The notes under the pieces: model-generated
Database searches by the model: none
What the model was told of the DNA's origin: nothing
What the model saw: the letters and a program-made list of their open reading frames with translations, nothing else
Shown: piece by piece, positions 35,042 through 44,958 of the stretch
Layout of the letters: every line of letters begins with the position of its first letter
Position numbering within the stretch: position 1 is the first letter of the stretch
Source: Gordonia sp. SID5947
GTDB taxonomy: Bacteria > Actinomycetota > Actinomycetes > Mycobacteriales > Mycobacteriaceae
Assembly: GCF_009862785.1 (NCBI RefSeq)
Contig: NZ_WWHU01000001.1
Location: forward strand, 2,480,001 to 2,544,000
DNA: 64,000 nucleotides
Reading direction: 5' to 3'
Made by a program: the position numbers and the translations under genes

Positions 35042-35415
35042 ATCCCACTGACCTGATCCGCTCCCGTGTCATGCAGTACCTCGCCGCCATCGGGAGCGGT
35101 GCCGCCGCGGATGTCGCCGCCCTGTACGCCCACGACGCCACCGTCGAAGACCCCGTCGGTTCCGAGATCCGTACCGGTCGAACCGCGATCGAGGAATTCT
35201 ACGGGGCGCTCAGTGGCGCCGACTGTGACACCGAGCTCCTCACGCTGCGCGTGTCCGGGCACACCGCCGCATTCCACTTCCGCGTCACCACACGTACTCC
35301 CGACCAGATCATCGTCGTCGAACCCATCGACATCATGACGTTCGACGACGACGCGCAGATCACCAGCATGCGCGCGATCTGGTCGCCCGACGACCTGACC
35401 ATCAAGAACCGATAA
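35038..35415 (+). CDS. Steroid delta-5-3-ketosteroid isomerase (KSI), SnoaL/NTF2 fold
   Basis: 125 residues. The sequence follows bacterial KSI closely: ALYAHDATVEDPVGSEIRTG, then VVEPIDIMTFDDD and SMRAIWSP. The catalytic set is present as Tyr14, Asp38 (general base) and Asp98, corresponding to Tyr16, Asp40 and Asp103 of the Pseudomonas enzyme. It shifts the double bond of 3-oxo-delta-5-steroids to delta-4. The TTG start at 35038 overlaps the preceding stop (TTGA) and has CGAGGAGAA before it. Translational coupling to a KstD-like enzyme fits sequential steps on ring A/B. Confidence 0.9.
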   Translation: MNPTDLIRSRVMQYLAAIGSGAAADVAALYAHDATVEDPVGSEIRTGRTAIEEFYGALSGADCDTELLTLRVSGHTAAFHFRVTTRTPDQIIVVEPIDIMTFDDDAQITSMRAIWSPDDLTIKNR

Positions 35416-35431
35416 AGGGGGGGGACCGCTC

Positions 35432-37096
35432 ATGACCACACCAGAACCGAAGTGGGATCGCGAGGTCGACTTCGTCGTCGTCGGGAGCGGCGCAGGTGGG
35501 CTCACCGGTGCGCTGGCCGCTGCCGCCCGTGGACTCGACACCCTCGTCATCGAGAAGGCCTCGTTCTTCGGCGGGAGCACGGCATTGTCGGGCGGCGGAG
35601 TCTGGATTCCGAACAACCCCACGCTCCGTCGTGAAGGGATCATCGACTCACGCGAGAGTGTCCGCGCCTATCTCGATGCCGTCGTGGGCGATCGCGTGCC
35701 CTCCGCCAACGTCGACACCTTCATCGACGAGGGACCCCGGATGGTCGAGTTCCTGGAAAAGACCAGCGCGCACATGCGTTTCCAGTGGTGTACCGGCTAC
35801 TCGGACTATCACCCGGAGCGTCCCGGCGGTCGCCCGGAAGGCCGGTCGATCGAGCCCTTGGCCGTCGACCTCAAGCAACTCGGCGAGGACGAGCAACGAT
35901 TGCGCCCGGCTGCCCTGGCAACTCCTCCCGGCCTGTTCATCACGTCCAAGGACTTTGTCGCGCTCAACATGGTGATGCGCACCTGGAAGGGCAGGCGGAC
36001 CGCGTTGCTGACGGGGTTGCGGGCAGTCAAGGCGGTGCTCCTGCGGCGCCACATGGACACGCTCGGCCGAGCACTCGTCGCCCGGCTCCGACTCGCAATG
36101 AAAGATGCGGGCGTACCTCTGCATCTCGACACACCACTGCAGTCGCTCATCACCGACGAGTCCGGCGCGGTGATCGGGGTCGTCGCCGAGCATCGCGGAG
36201 AGCAGGTCCGGATTCGCGCCCGTGCGGGAGTTCTACTGGCCACCGGAGGATTCGAGCACAACGATGAGATGCGCAAGCAGCACCTGCCACCCGGGGGACA
36301 GGACGACTACAGCGCCGCCTCGAAGGACAACACGGGAGACGGGATCGTCGCGGGCGTCGACGTCGGCGCCGCGGTCGACCTCATGGACGACGCCTGGTGG
36401 ATGCCGTCGTTCCAACGTCCCGACGGCATCAACCAGGTACTGGTGTCGGAGCGATCGATCCCGCGATCGATCATCGTCGACCACTCTGGTCACCGGTTCA
36501 CCAACGAGGCGGCACCGTACGTCACGTTCGTGCACGCCCAGTTGGCCGGCGGTCACGAGCCGGCGTGGTTCATCTTCGACCGCACCGCGAAGAATCGATA
36601 TCCGGTCGGCGGCATCATGCCCGGACAGTCCTTCCCCGACGACTGGACACAGAGCGGTCTGCTGGTGAGTGCCACGACCGTGAAGGAACTCGCCGTCGCG
36701 ATCGGCATCGATCCGTCCGCCCTCGCGTCGACGGTGGAGCGCTACAACGGTTTCGCCCGCGATGGCAAGGATCTCGATCACGGCCGCGGCGACAGCGCAT
36801 ATGACAACTATTACGGCGACCCGAGTCTCGAGCACCCCACGCTCGACGTTCTCGATCGCGGTCCCTTCTATGCGCTCCGAATGCGTGCCGGTGATCTCGG
36901 CACCAAGGGCGGCCTCGTCTACAACGCCGACGCGCAGGTGCTGCGAGATGACGGGACCGTCATCGACGGGCTCTTCGCGACCGGCAACACGTCGGCGTCC
37001 GTGATGGGCAACGACTATGCAGGCGCCGGCGCGACCATCGGCCCCGCCATGGTCTTCGGCTATGTCGCGGCCCGTCGCGCCGCGTCCGGCCGGTGA
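35432..37096 (+). CDS. kstD: 3-ketosteroid delta-1-dehydrogenase (KstD2-like)
   Basis: 554 residues. FAD-binding VVVGSGAGGLTGAL is followed by the KstD signature GGSTALSGGGVWIPNNP, GYSDYHPERPGGRPEGR, NEAAPYVTF with the family tyrosine, and YAGAGATIGPAM at the C-terminus. It introduces the C1-C2 double bond in 3-keto-4-ene steroids. The ATG at 35432 is preceded by an eight-G run (35417-35424) that serves as or obscures the ribosome site. It is a paralogue of the KstD at 48085 and closer to it than to the protein at 33464. Confidence 0.9.
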   Translation: MTTPEPKWDREVDFVVVGSGAGGLTGALAAAARGLDTLVIEKASFFGGSTALSGGGVWIPNNPTLRREGIIDSRESVRAYLDAVVGDRVPSANVDTFIDEGPRMVEFLEKTSAHMRFQWCTGYSDYHPERPGGRPEGRSIEPLAVDLKQLGEDEQRLRPAALATPPGLFITSKDFVALNMVMRTWKGRRTALLTGLRAVKAVLLRRHMDTLGRALVARLRLAMKDAGVPLHLDTPLQSLITDESGAVIGVVAEHRGEQVRIRARAGVLLATGGFEHNDEMRKQHLPPGGQDDYSAASKDNTGDGIVAGVDVGAAVDLMDDAWWMPSFQRPDGINQVLVSERSIPRSIIVDHSGHRFTNEAAPYVTFVHAQLAGGHEPAWFIFDRTAKNRYPVGGIMPGQSFPDDWTQSGLLVSATTVKELAVAIGIDPSALASTVERYNGFARDGKDLDHGRGDSAYDNYYGDPSLEHPTLDVLDRGPFYALRMRAGDLGTKGGLVYNADAQVLRDDGTVIDGLFATGNTSASVMGNDYAGAGATIGPAMVFGYVAARRAASGR

Positions 37097-37105
37097 GGTC
37101 GCGAG

Positions 37106-38189
<1,084 letters not shown>

Positions 38190-38191
38190 TC

Positions 38192-39082
38192 ATGACGCTG
38201 ATGGGCCCCGCGTCGGCCGTTGAGATGAGCGCACACGAGATCGCCACTGCGCGAGGTGTACTCCGATACCACGAGGCCGGCGAGGGGCCGGACCTACTCC
38301 TTCTACACGGGTCCGGGCCAGGCGTCACCGGCCTACGCAATTTCCGCGGCAACCTGCCGTTTTTCGCCGCGCATTTCCGTTGTCTCGTCGTGGAATTCCC
38401 AGGTTTCGGAGTCAGTGACGACTTCGGCGGGCATCCGATGATCACCGCGCTCTCCGCGGTAGAGGAGTTCGTGGACGCGCTGGACCTGCCGAACGTCGCC
38501 GTCATCGGGAACTCGATGGGCGGAGGCGTCGCGCTCAGTTACGCGGCCGCTCATCCGGACAAGGTCCGGAAGCTGGTGACGATCGGCGGCATCGGCAAGA
38601 ATCTCTTCAGCCCCGGACCGAGCGAGGGCATCCGGCTCCTGCAGGAGTTCACCGATGATCCCAACCGGGAGCGGCTCGTGCGCTGGCTGCACTCGATGGT
38701 CTACGACCCCGACTTGATCACCGACGAGCTCGTCGAAGAACGGTGGGCACAGGCCACCGAGCCCGGGACCCTCGAGAGTGCTCGACGCATGTACGGGTCC
38801 ACCGCATTCGCCGCGATGATCGCCGCGATGGAGAACTCCGACTCCCCTGCGCCCTGGGCGACCATGCACAAGGTCACCGCGCCGACCCTGCTGACCTGGG
38901 GCCGCGACGACCGGGTGAGCCCGTTGGACATGGCGCTCCTCCCGATGCGGACGATCCCGAACGCCGAGCTGCACGTGTTTCCGCGGTGCGGACACTGGGC
39001 GATGATCGAGCAGAAGTCAGCGTTCGAGAGTGCGGTGTCGGCATTCCTCCGACGAGAGGACCATGGCGACACCCGTCGATGA
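38192..39082 (+). CDS. hsaD: Meta-cleavage product hydrolase, HsaD-like
   Basis: An alpha/beta hydrolase of 296 residues of the C-C hydrolase (MhpC/BphD/HsaD) group. The triad is Ser108 (GNSMGGG), Asp240 (GRDDRVSPLD) and His268 (CGHWAMIEQ), nearly the same numbering as HsaD. LLHGSGPGV gives the oxyanion hole, and NLFSPGPSEG and MVYDPDLITDELV follow the HsaD pattern. It should hydrolyse 4,9-DSHA to the C7 HIP acid (propanoate) and a hydroxydienoate for HsaE. It is far from hsaA/hsaC here, coupled instead to the SDR. Another ring-cleavage product is possible. Confidence 0.83.
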   Translation: MTLMGPASAVEMSAHEIATARGVLRYHEAGEGPDLLLLHGSGPGVTGLRNFRGNLPFFAAHFRCLVVEFPGFGVSDDFGGHPMITALSAVEEFVDALDLPNVAVIGNSMGGGVALSYAAAHPDKVRKLVTIGGIGKNLFSPGPSEGIRLLQEFTDDPNRERLVRWLHSMVYDPDLITDELVEERWAQATEPGTLESARRMYGSTAFAAMIAAMENSDSPAPWATMHKVTAPTLLTWGRDDRVSPLDMALLPMRTIPNAELHVFPRCGHWAMIEQKSAFESAVSAFLRREDHGDTRR

Positions 39083-39192
39083 CGAGAAGCGCACGCGACG
39101 ATCCCGAATGCCGTCACATCCCCAGGAGAGGCGGCATTCGACGTCTTCGCGCCATCAACTGACCAGAGCCCGACCAACGCCAGGAGAAGCAC

Positions 39193-40671
39193 ATGTCAAC
39201 CTCAGCCAGCACCGTCCGTCCGCTCGCTGCATCCGACGTCGATGCATTCACCTATGAGACGGATGTGCTGGTGGTCGGATTCGGCTGCGCCGGTGCGGCG
39301 GCCGCCCTCGCGGCAGAGGCCGCCGGCGCCGAGACCGTCCTCCTCGAGCGGCAGAGCGGTGGCGGCGGATCGGCAGCCCTGTCCGGCGGAGAGATCTACC
39401 TCGGCGGCGGCACCGCGATCCAGCAGGCATGCGGATTCGCGGACACGGCTGAGGAAATGACGAAATTCCTGCTCGCCGCGCTCGGACCGGACGCCGACGC
39501 AGAGAAGATCAGGCAATACTGCGAGAACAGCGTCGAGCACTACGAATGGCTGGTGGCACAAGGTGTTCCGTTCAAGCCATCGCTGTGGGACTCTCCGACC
39601 TGGGTGCCGCCGACCGACGACGGTCTGATGTGGATGGGCGAGAACGCTCACCCCTTCTGCGACCTGGCGACGCCGGCGCCACGCGGGCACCGGGTGACGT
39701 CGGACGGCTTCGGCGGAAAGGTTCTGATGGCGGTTCTCGGCGACGCGATCGCGTCGTCGGCAGTCGCGGTCCACACCGATACCTCGGTCCGACGACTCAT
39801 CGTCGAGGGTGACCACGTCGTCGGTGTGACCGCAGGACACTTCGGCGAGACCGTCACCTACCGAGCGCGTCGCGGCGTCGTCATCACGACCGGTGGCTTC
39901 GCCGACAACACCGAGATGGTCGCGCACCATGCGCCGCAGCTGGTGGGTCTGGGAGTCAACAGTGACGGCGGCGACGACGGCCGCGGGATCCGGATGGCAC
40001 AAGCCGCCGGAGCCGCGATCCGACACATGTCGGCCGGACAGGTCGGCATCTCTCTGATCCCCGGGATGATGGTCCGCGGGATGATCGTGGACGAGCTGGG
40101 CAGGCGTTTCATCAACGAGGACGTCTATCCCGGCCTCGTCGGCCAAGCCGCGCTGTTCGAACACGGACTCCGGGTCTGGGTGATCCTCGACGAACAAGGA
40201 TATGACGAGGTCCCGGAGAACGAGAGGTGGGGTGTGGCACCGCATTTTGTCGCCGAGACCGTCGCGGAACTCGAACACGAGATCGGTATGCCAGAGGGCG
40301 CGCTACAGAACACAGTGGCCGAATACAACCGGTATGCAGGTGCAGGCATCGATCCCTACTTCCACAAGTCCGCCCGGTGGTTGCGCCCATTGCGGGCTCC
40401 GTTTGCCGCCATCGACGTCCGCAGGGGCATCGCCCCACCGGAATACGGTGCGGCAGGTGGCGGCGGAGCAGAGGTCTTCACCCTCGGGGGCGTGTGCACC
40501 ACGGTCGACGGCATGGTTCTGGATCTCGACGGAGAGGCGATACCAGGGCTCTTCGCGGCCGGGCGCGCGACGTCGGGTCTGCACTCCTGGGGCTACATCA
40601 GCGGCACCTCACTGGGCGACGGCACCTTCTTCGGTCGACGGGCCGGCACCGCTGCCGCCGAAAGGCGTTGA
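39193..40671 (+). CDS. FAD-dependent oxidoreductase, possible 3-oxo-5-alpha-steroid 4-dehydrogenase
   Basis: 492 residues of the fumarate-reductase/KstD flavoprotein superfamily. FAD binding is by DVLVVGFGCAGAAAALAA, with GGSAALSGGEIYLGGGT after it and FAAGRATSGLHSWGYISGTSLGDG at the end. It is shorter and more divergent than the KstDs and lacks their WIPNN segment. The GGEIYLGGGT pattern recalls the delta-4-(5-alpha)-dehydrogenases (Kst4D/TesI). Context supports a steroid substrate, but the exact reaction is a guess. A weak hairpin follows at 40749-40765. Confidence 0.75.
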   Translation: MSTSASTVRPLAASDVDAFTYETDVLVVGFGCAGAAAALAAEAAGAETVLLERQSGGGGSAALSGGEIYLGGGTAIQQACGFADTAEEMTKFLLAALGPDADAEKIRQYCENSVEHYEWLVAQGVPFKPSLWDSPTWVPPTDDGLMWMGENAHPFCDLATPAPRGHRVTSDGFGGKVLMAVLGDAIASSAVAVHTDTSVRRLIVEGDHVVGVTAGHFGETVTYRARRGVVITTGGFADNTEMVAHHAPQLVGLGVNSDGGDDGRGIRMAQAAGAAIRHMSAGQVGISLIPGMMVRGMIVDELGRRFINEDVYPGLVGQAALFEHGLRVWVILDEQGYDEVPENERWGVAPHFVAETVAELEHEIGMPEGALQNTVAEYNRYAGAGIDPYFHKSARWLRPLRAPFAAIDVRRGIAPPEYGAAGGGGAEVFTLGGVCTTVDGMVLDLDGEAIPGLFAAGRATSGLHSWGYISGTSLGDGTFFGRRAGTAAAERR

Positions 40672-40748
40672 GAATGCGGCGCTCTGAGCCATCAAGTAGG
40701 CCCCCGCCGCACGTCGTCACGCCGATCGAGTAGGGCGAGGCGCCTTTC

Positions 40749-40765
40749 GAGCTCGTATCGAGCTC
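40749..40765. terminator. Hairpin after the flavoprotein gene
   Basis: GAGCTCG (40749-40755) and CGAGCTC (40759-40765) form a 7-bp stem with a 3-base loop, about 80 bp after the stop. There is no clear T tract, so it is a weak candidate for a terminator. Confidence 0.4.
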
Positions 40766-40813
40766 CCCGTACCCCGGACAATTCTCTGCACTATCGCCAA
40801 CAATCTGCTTGAC

Positions 40814-40831
40814 TTCGAACACCAGTTCGAA
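40814..40831. promoter_or_regulatory. LexA (SOS) box upstream of the DUF222-HNH gene
   Basis: TTCGAAC-ACCA-GTTCGAA is a perfect inverted repeat matching the actinobacterial SOS box TCGAACN4GTTCGA at 40815-40830. It lies 14 bp before the first possible ATG (40845) and 35 bp before the chosen start. Binding of LexA there would repress the gene until DNA damage. Confidence 0.8.
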
Positions 40832-40865
40832 TACATTGAATGGCATGAGAACTTCGGGGGAACTC

Positions 40866-42110
40866 ATGACCACGGTCAATACCGTCATCGATTCACTGCG
40901 CGACCTGCACTTCGACGACATTTCGGATCTGACGAAGCCATCGGCGTTCGACACCATGAGTGCGCTGATCGTAATGCGAAACCTGCTCGAACACCGCATG
41001 GTAACCGTGACCGGCCACCTCGACCGCCTCGGGGTCGCCGAAGACCACGGCCGCAAGATGACCGAACTACTAATCGTCATGGGACTCGCCCCCGCCTTCG
41101 CCGCCCGGCTACAACGCGTCGCCGCGTCGTCGTCATCGTTGCCGACACTGCATGCGCATGCCATCGACGGGGCGATCTCCGGCGAACACGTCGACGCCAT
41201 AGTCAAAGGGGTTGCCCACGCTGCTTCGCGATCTGCGGAACCGATCGACGACGCGACGCGTCTGACTCTTGTGACAGATCTTCTCGGCCAGTTCTTCTCC
41301 GGCGCCACACCGACCCAGATCGCCAAACGTGCTCGTACTCTCGGTAATCAGCAGGCCGACGACACCGGCGGGATCCCTGCGGCCGAAGACCGTGATCTGA
41401 ATGCGCTCTCGAAATCCATCGATACCGATGGTCGCCTGCAAGTCCGCGCCGACCTCGACGTCGAGGTCGGTGAAAAGTTCCATGCCGCCATCGAAGAACT
41501 CGCAAAACCCCGGCCGGAACCCGACGGGTCACCGGACGCGCGGTCGACCGAACGCCGCCAGGCCGATGCACTGGAGACGCTGCTCGACATCGCCGCCCGC
41601 GGCACCGACTGCGCATCAGCACCCCGGACCCAAACACTGATCACCGTGCCGGCGCAGAGACCCGCGCAGGCGGAGCTGGAGTTCATGGGCTCGATCACCG
41701 AAGCCACGCTGCATACCCTCACCTGCGACGGCACCATCACCACCATGATCGTGGACGGGGAGAAGGTGCCCCTCGATATCAGCCGGGAGAAACGACTCTT
41801 CCCGCGGCCGATACGGAGAGCCCTGCATGAGCGCGACAAGTGCTGCATCAAATGCGGTGCACCGGCATCCCGTGCGCATGCACACCATCTGCATCACTGG
41901 GCCGACGGTGGTGAAACCTGTCTGGAAAACGGCTGCTTACTCTGCCCGTCCTGCCACGCCGACGTCCACCACAACGGCTGGGACGTGGTGATGGGACTCG
42001 ACAAACACCCCTGGTTGATACCACCGGCCGCCGTGGACCCCAAACGGCAACCGATACCGGCTCACAACCGACGCACTCTGAATCTCGACAACCTGCCTTC
42101 GGCTGCGTGA
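40866..42110 (+). CDS. DUF222 and HNH endonuclease domain protein (13E12 repeat family)
   Basis: 414 residues from ATG 40866 (GGGGGAA upstream); ATG 40845 or 40809 would extend it. The N-terminal two thirds are the DUF222 helical domain. The C-terminal HNH nuclease motif is CIKCGAPASRAHAHHLHHW, then CPSCHADVHHNGW, with two C-x2-C zinc pairs and the H-H active site. This is the 13E12 family found in many copies in mycobacterial and gordonial genomes. The perfect LexA box just upstream indicates SOS control. It stands apart from the steroid genes by function. A role in DNA damage or element mobility is unproven. Confidence 0.88.
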   Translation: MTTVNTVIDSLRDLHFDDISDLTKPSAFDTMSALIVMRNLLEHRMVTVTGHLDRLGVAEDHGRKMTELLIVMGLAPAFAARLQRVAASSSSLPTLHAHAIDGAISGEHVDAIVKGVAHAASRSAEPIDDATRLTLVTDLLGQFFSGATPTQIAKRARTLGNQQADDTGGIPAAEDRDLNALSKSIDTDGRLQVRADLDVEVGEKFHAAIEELAKPRPEPDGSPDARSTERRQADALETLLDIAARGTDCASAPRTQTLITVPAQRPAQAELEFMGSITEATLHTLTCDGTITTMIVDGEKVPLDISREKRLFPRPIRRALHERDKCCIKCGAPASRAHAHHLHHWADGGETCLENGCLLCPSCHADVHHNGWDVVMGLDKHPWLIPPAAVDPKRQPIPAHNRRTLNLDNLPSAA

Positions 42111-42363
42111 TCCCGCCGATCTCGGCGTGACCCCGGGACACCCGCCCACCTGACTCGACACGCTGATCCGCATATCTTCCCCACGCACCCGGCCCCGGCC
42201 GGGACCGCATCTGTCCCTTGAGAACTCAATAGTGCATGAATCGGGCGGCACCAAACGGTGTCGCGTACCGACGGCCACCGAGCTCAGGATCTTCCGATCC
42301 GACCATGGTGGTGCGCGATACGCGACACCGTATGGACGTCATCTCCGATCAGATCGTCGCCGG

Positions 42364-43863
42364 TCAGGCAGCGCCCAGAAGCCCGGTGGTCTCGGCGATT
42401 TCATCACGTGCCCGTCGTGGCATGGCCAATGCGGTCAGCGCGCCCACGACAGACACGATCGCACCGATCACGAAGGCCAGCTCGAATCCGTCCGAGTCAT
42501 AGAACGTGGCGCCTTCCGCGACCATCGCGACGTGCGAGTTGTTCAACACCGTGAACGCAACCACCGACAGCACCGCCGGGAAGATGCTCTGACTCACGGC
42601 GACGATGCTGGCCGTACTGGCCTGCATCGTGGGCGACACGGCCTCGATCACCAGGTTCGGAACGGCCGCATACGACATACCCTGTCCCAGACCGAGGACC
42701 ACCGCTCCCAGGATGATCGTCGACTTCTCCGAATGGTTGAACGCCACCACGAGCATGCCGAGAGCCATCAGCGAGAGGCCCGCGAGCATGAGCAACCGGG
42801 GAGCGATACCGCGGCTCACCAACACACCGACGAGGAGACCGCCGGTCACAATCGCGATCACCATAGGCAGCTGGAACAGCGCAAAGTCCTCTGCCGACAG
42901 ACCCCAGCCGTACCCGAGGCCCAGCATTCCGGGCACCATCACCATCATCGGCAGCAGAACCGCGAACAGCCCGGAGATCCCATAAGCGACGCCGGCGCTG
43001 ATGGTCGTGAGATACACGGGACGACGTCGCAGCACGTCCAGATCCACCAATGGTGCGGCAACCGTTCTCGCCGACACCAGCCAGGCGACGAGCAACGCCG
43101 CCCCACCGAGGAGATAGGTGAGGGTCGACGATGCGGTCCAGCCCCAGGACGGCCCGAAACTGACGCCGATCAACACTCCGGCGAGACCCGCGCCGAGCAG
43201 CACCGCGCCCACCAGATCGACGGTTGTCCTCACCCTCAGCGGCGACTCGTCGACGGTGACGAGAATCGCGAACCCGATCGCGACCACCACGGCGAAGAGA
43301 AACCAGAAGATGCTGCGGAATCCGAAATCATCGATCAGCCAACCGGTCAGGAACGGCGCCGGCACGGCCACCAGGCCCATGCCGGTTGTCGCGATGCTGA
43401 CCGCAAGTGCAACAGCCTTTGGCGGGAACACGTCTCGGATCAGCGAGTAGCCGAGAAACAGACACGGGACCAGAAATCCGGCCAGTGCACGGCCGGCGAT
43501 CATCACGCCGTACGAAGGCGCGATCGCCGACAACAGGCACCCGGCCGCGGCAAGCGCGACACAGCCCAGCAAGAGGCGGCGCTTACCGAACATGTCCGAG
43601 AGCCGACCGATGACAGGCGCGGTGACGGCGCCGGTGAGCAGGAACGCGGTGAGCAGCCAGGCCCCCTGCGTTGTCTGATAGTGGGTGACGATGAACGGTA
43701 GTGCCGTCGAGATCATCAGATAGCTGATTGCCAGAACCTCCAGCAACAGCACGATGGACGCGAGACCGAGCACGAGCCGGGGCGTCCAGACCCGCTGGTC
43801 GTCGGATGTCGCCGCGCCACGCGTGACGCTCGAGCCCTCGCTCGGAGTGGGTTGTACAGGCAT
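42364..43863 (-). CDS. MFS transporter, DHA2-type (14-TM drug/solute exporter)
   Basis: 499 residues from ATG 43863 (GGAAGG upstream). About 14 hydrophobic segments can be counted. Motif A appears as GRLSDMFGKRRLLLG after TM2, and motif C-like glycine-rich TM5 has ATTGMGLVAVPAPFLTG. The gene diverges in control from the DUF222 gene (convergent ends) and its promoter region carries a copy of the steroid-cluster motif at 43983. It probably exports steroids or intermediates, or imports a substrate. Direction cannot be told from sequence. Confidence 0.87.
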   Translation of the reverse strand: MPVQPTPSEGSSVTRGAATSDDQRVWTPRLVLGLASIVLLLEVLAISYLMISTALPFIVTHYQTTQGAWLLTAFLLTGAVTAPVIGRLSDMFGKRRLLLGCVALAAAGCLLSAIAPSYGVMIAGRALAGFLVPCLFLGYSLIRDVFPPKAVALAVSIATTGMGLVAVPAPFLTGWLIDDFGFRSIFWFLFAVVVAIGFAILVTVDESPLRVRTTVDLVGAVLLGAGLAGVLIGVSFGPSWGWTASSTLTYLLGGAALLVAWLVSARTVAAPLVDLDVLRRRPVYLTTISAGVAYGISGLFAVLLPMMVMVPGMLGLGYGWGLSAEDFALFQLPMVIAIVTGGLLVGVLVSRGIAPRLLMLAGLSLMALGMLVVAFNHSEKSTIILGAVVLGLGQGMSYAAVPNLVIEAVSPTMQASTASIVAVSQSIFPAVLSVVAFTVLNNSHVAMVAEGATFYDSDGFELAFVIGAIVSVVGALTALAMPRRARDEIAETTGLLGAA

Positions 43864-43981
43864 CGCATACCTTCCATGGACACCGACCCGCAGAGCTCGG
43901 GTCGATTCGAAGTGATCGACAACCACAGGATGTGGCGCCAGTCACATCACACTGGCACCGGACCGCCTACACCAGCCGAGG

Positions 43982-43999
43982 TTCCCGTTATCCGGGACA
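43982..43999. promoter_or_regulatory. Cluster motif upstream of the MFS gene
   Basis: TTCCCGTTATCCGGGACA, an imperfect palindrome sharing CGGGACA with the hsaB and BVMO sites, about 120 bp before the MFS start at 43863. The rest of 43864-44073 shows no gene. Confidence 0.45.
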
Positions 44000-44073
44000 G
44001 AATCAGACCTCTCGTGTTCGTCACGAAAAGATCTGCACTGCAACCGAATCGGATCGGCAGGTGTCAACGCAAG

Positions 44074-44110
44074 CGACGACGTGGTCCCGCTGTGCGGGAC
44101 CACGTCGTCG
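44074..44110 (-). terminator. Strong terminator hairpin after the SDR pair
   Basis: A perfect 17-bp stem: 44074-44090 (CGACGACGTGGTCCCGC) with 44094-44110, and a 3-base loop. It starts 21 bp downstream of the SDR stop at 44132 on the minus strand. Confidence 0.75.
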
Positions 44111-44131
44111 GTCAGAACGAGATTCTCGGCG

Positions 44132-44958
44132 TCAGCGTTGCGTCGACCCTGCATCCACGGGCAGTGTGACCGCGGTGATGTATCGCGCCTCGTCGGACGC
44201 GAGGAACAACGCGGCGTTCGCGACGTCGACCGGTTCGATCCACGGGACCGGCAGCATGTTCATCGTCTGGGCTGCCGCAGCGAACTCCTCGCGGGTGGGG
44301 TTCTCCAGGTCTGGCCGGAAGGCCTGACGGACCATCGGGTTCTGGATCATCGGCGTGTCGACGTTGGTCGGATGCACCGAATTCACTCGAATGCTGTACG
44401 GCGCCAATTCATGTGCCAGCGACCGCATGAGCCCGACCACACCGTGCTTGGCCGACACGTAGTGGGCAACACCGGAGAGTCCACGTAGCCCTGCGATGGA
44501 GCTTGTCAGGATCATCGCACCGCCACCCTGCTCGATGAGGTGCGGCGCGGCGGCCTTGCACGTCTGCCACACCCCCGTGAGATTGACGTCGATCATCGTG
44601 TTCCACGCGTCGTCATCCAGTTCGGCCGCCGCACCCTTCGAGGTGATACCCGCTGTGGCGCACACGATGTCGAGACCACCGAGATCAGCAACAGCAGCGT
44701 CGACGATGCCGCGGAGGGATTCACCATCGCGGACATCGACGACGGCGGAGGTCACCCGCGACCCGAACTTCTCGGCGAGCAACGCCACCTCGGCGAGGTC
44801 GTCGGGGTCGATGGCGGTGTCACGGTGGTATCCACGGACCGGCAGATGTCGAGCGCGATGACGTCGGCGCCCTCCTCGGCGAACCGCAGAACCTGTGCTC
44901 GCCCGATGCCCCGGGCCGCGCCGGTCACCAGGGCCACGCGCCCTGCCACGCGGCCCAT
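44132..44958 (-). pseudogene. Mycofactocin-type SDR oxidoreductase, one frameshift
   Basis: Two frames join to about 275 residues. The first (from ATG 44958) gives [19 protein letters not shown] and ADVIALDIC; the second gives [42 protein letters not shown] and LPVPWIEPVDVANAALFLAS. The insert after the first Rossmann strand and the conserved end are those of the mycofactocin-coupled SDR group. The break is at 44821-44830; one added base restores the frame. ATG shares its first base with the stop of the next SDR (TGATG). Predicted to oxidise a steroid or terpenoid alcohol with tightly bound NAD. Confidence 0.8.

Noticed and set aside
42232..43701. A 489-codon plus-strand frame rich in His, Gln and Arg
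   Set aside because: It is fully antisense to the MFS transporter, whose membrane segments and motifs are clear.
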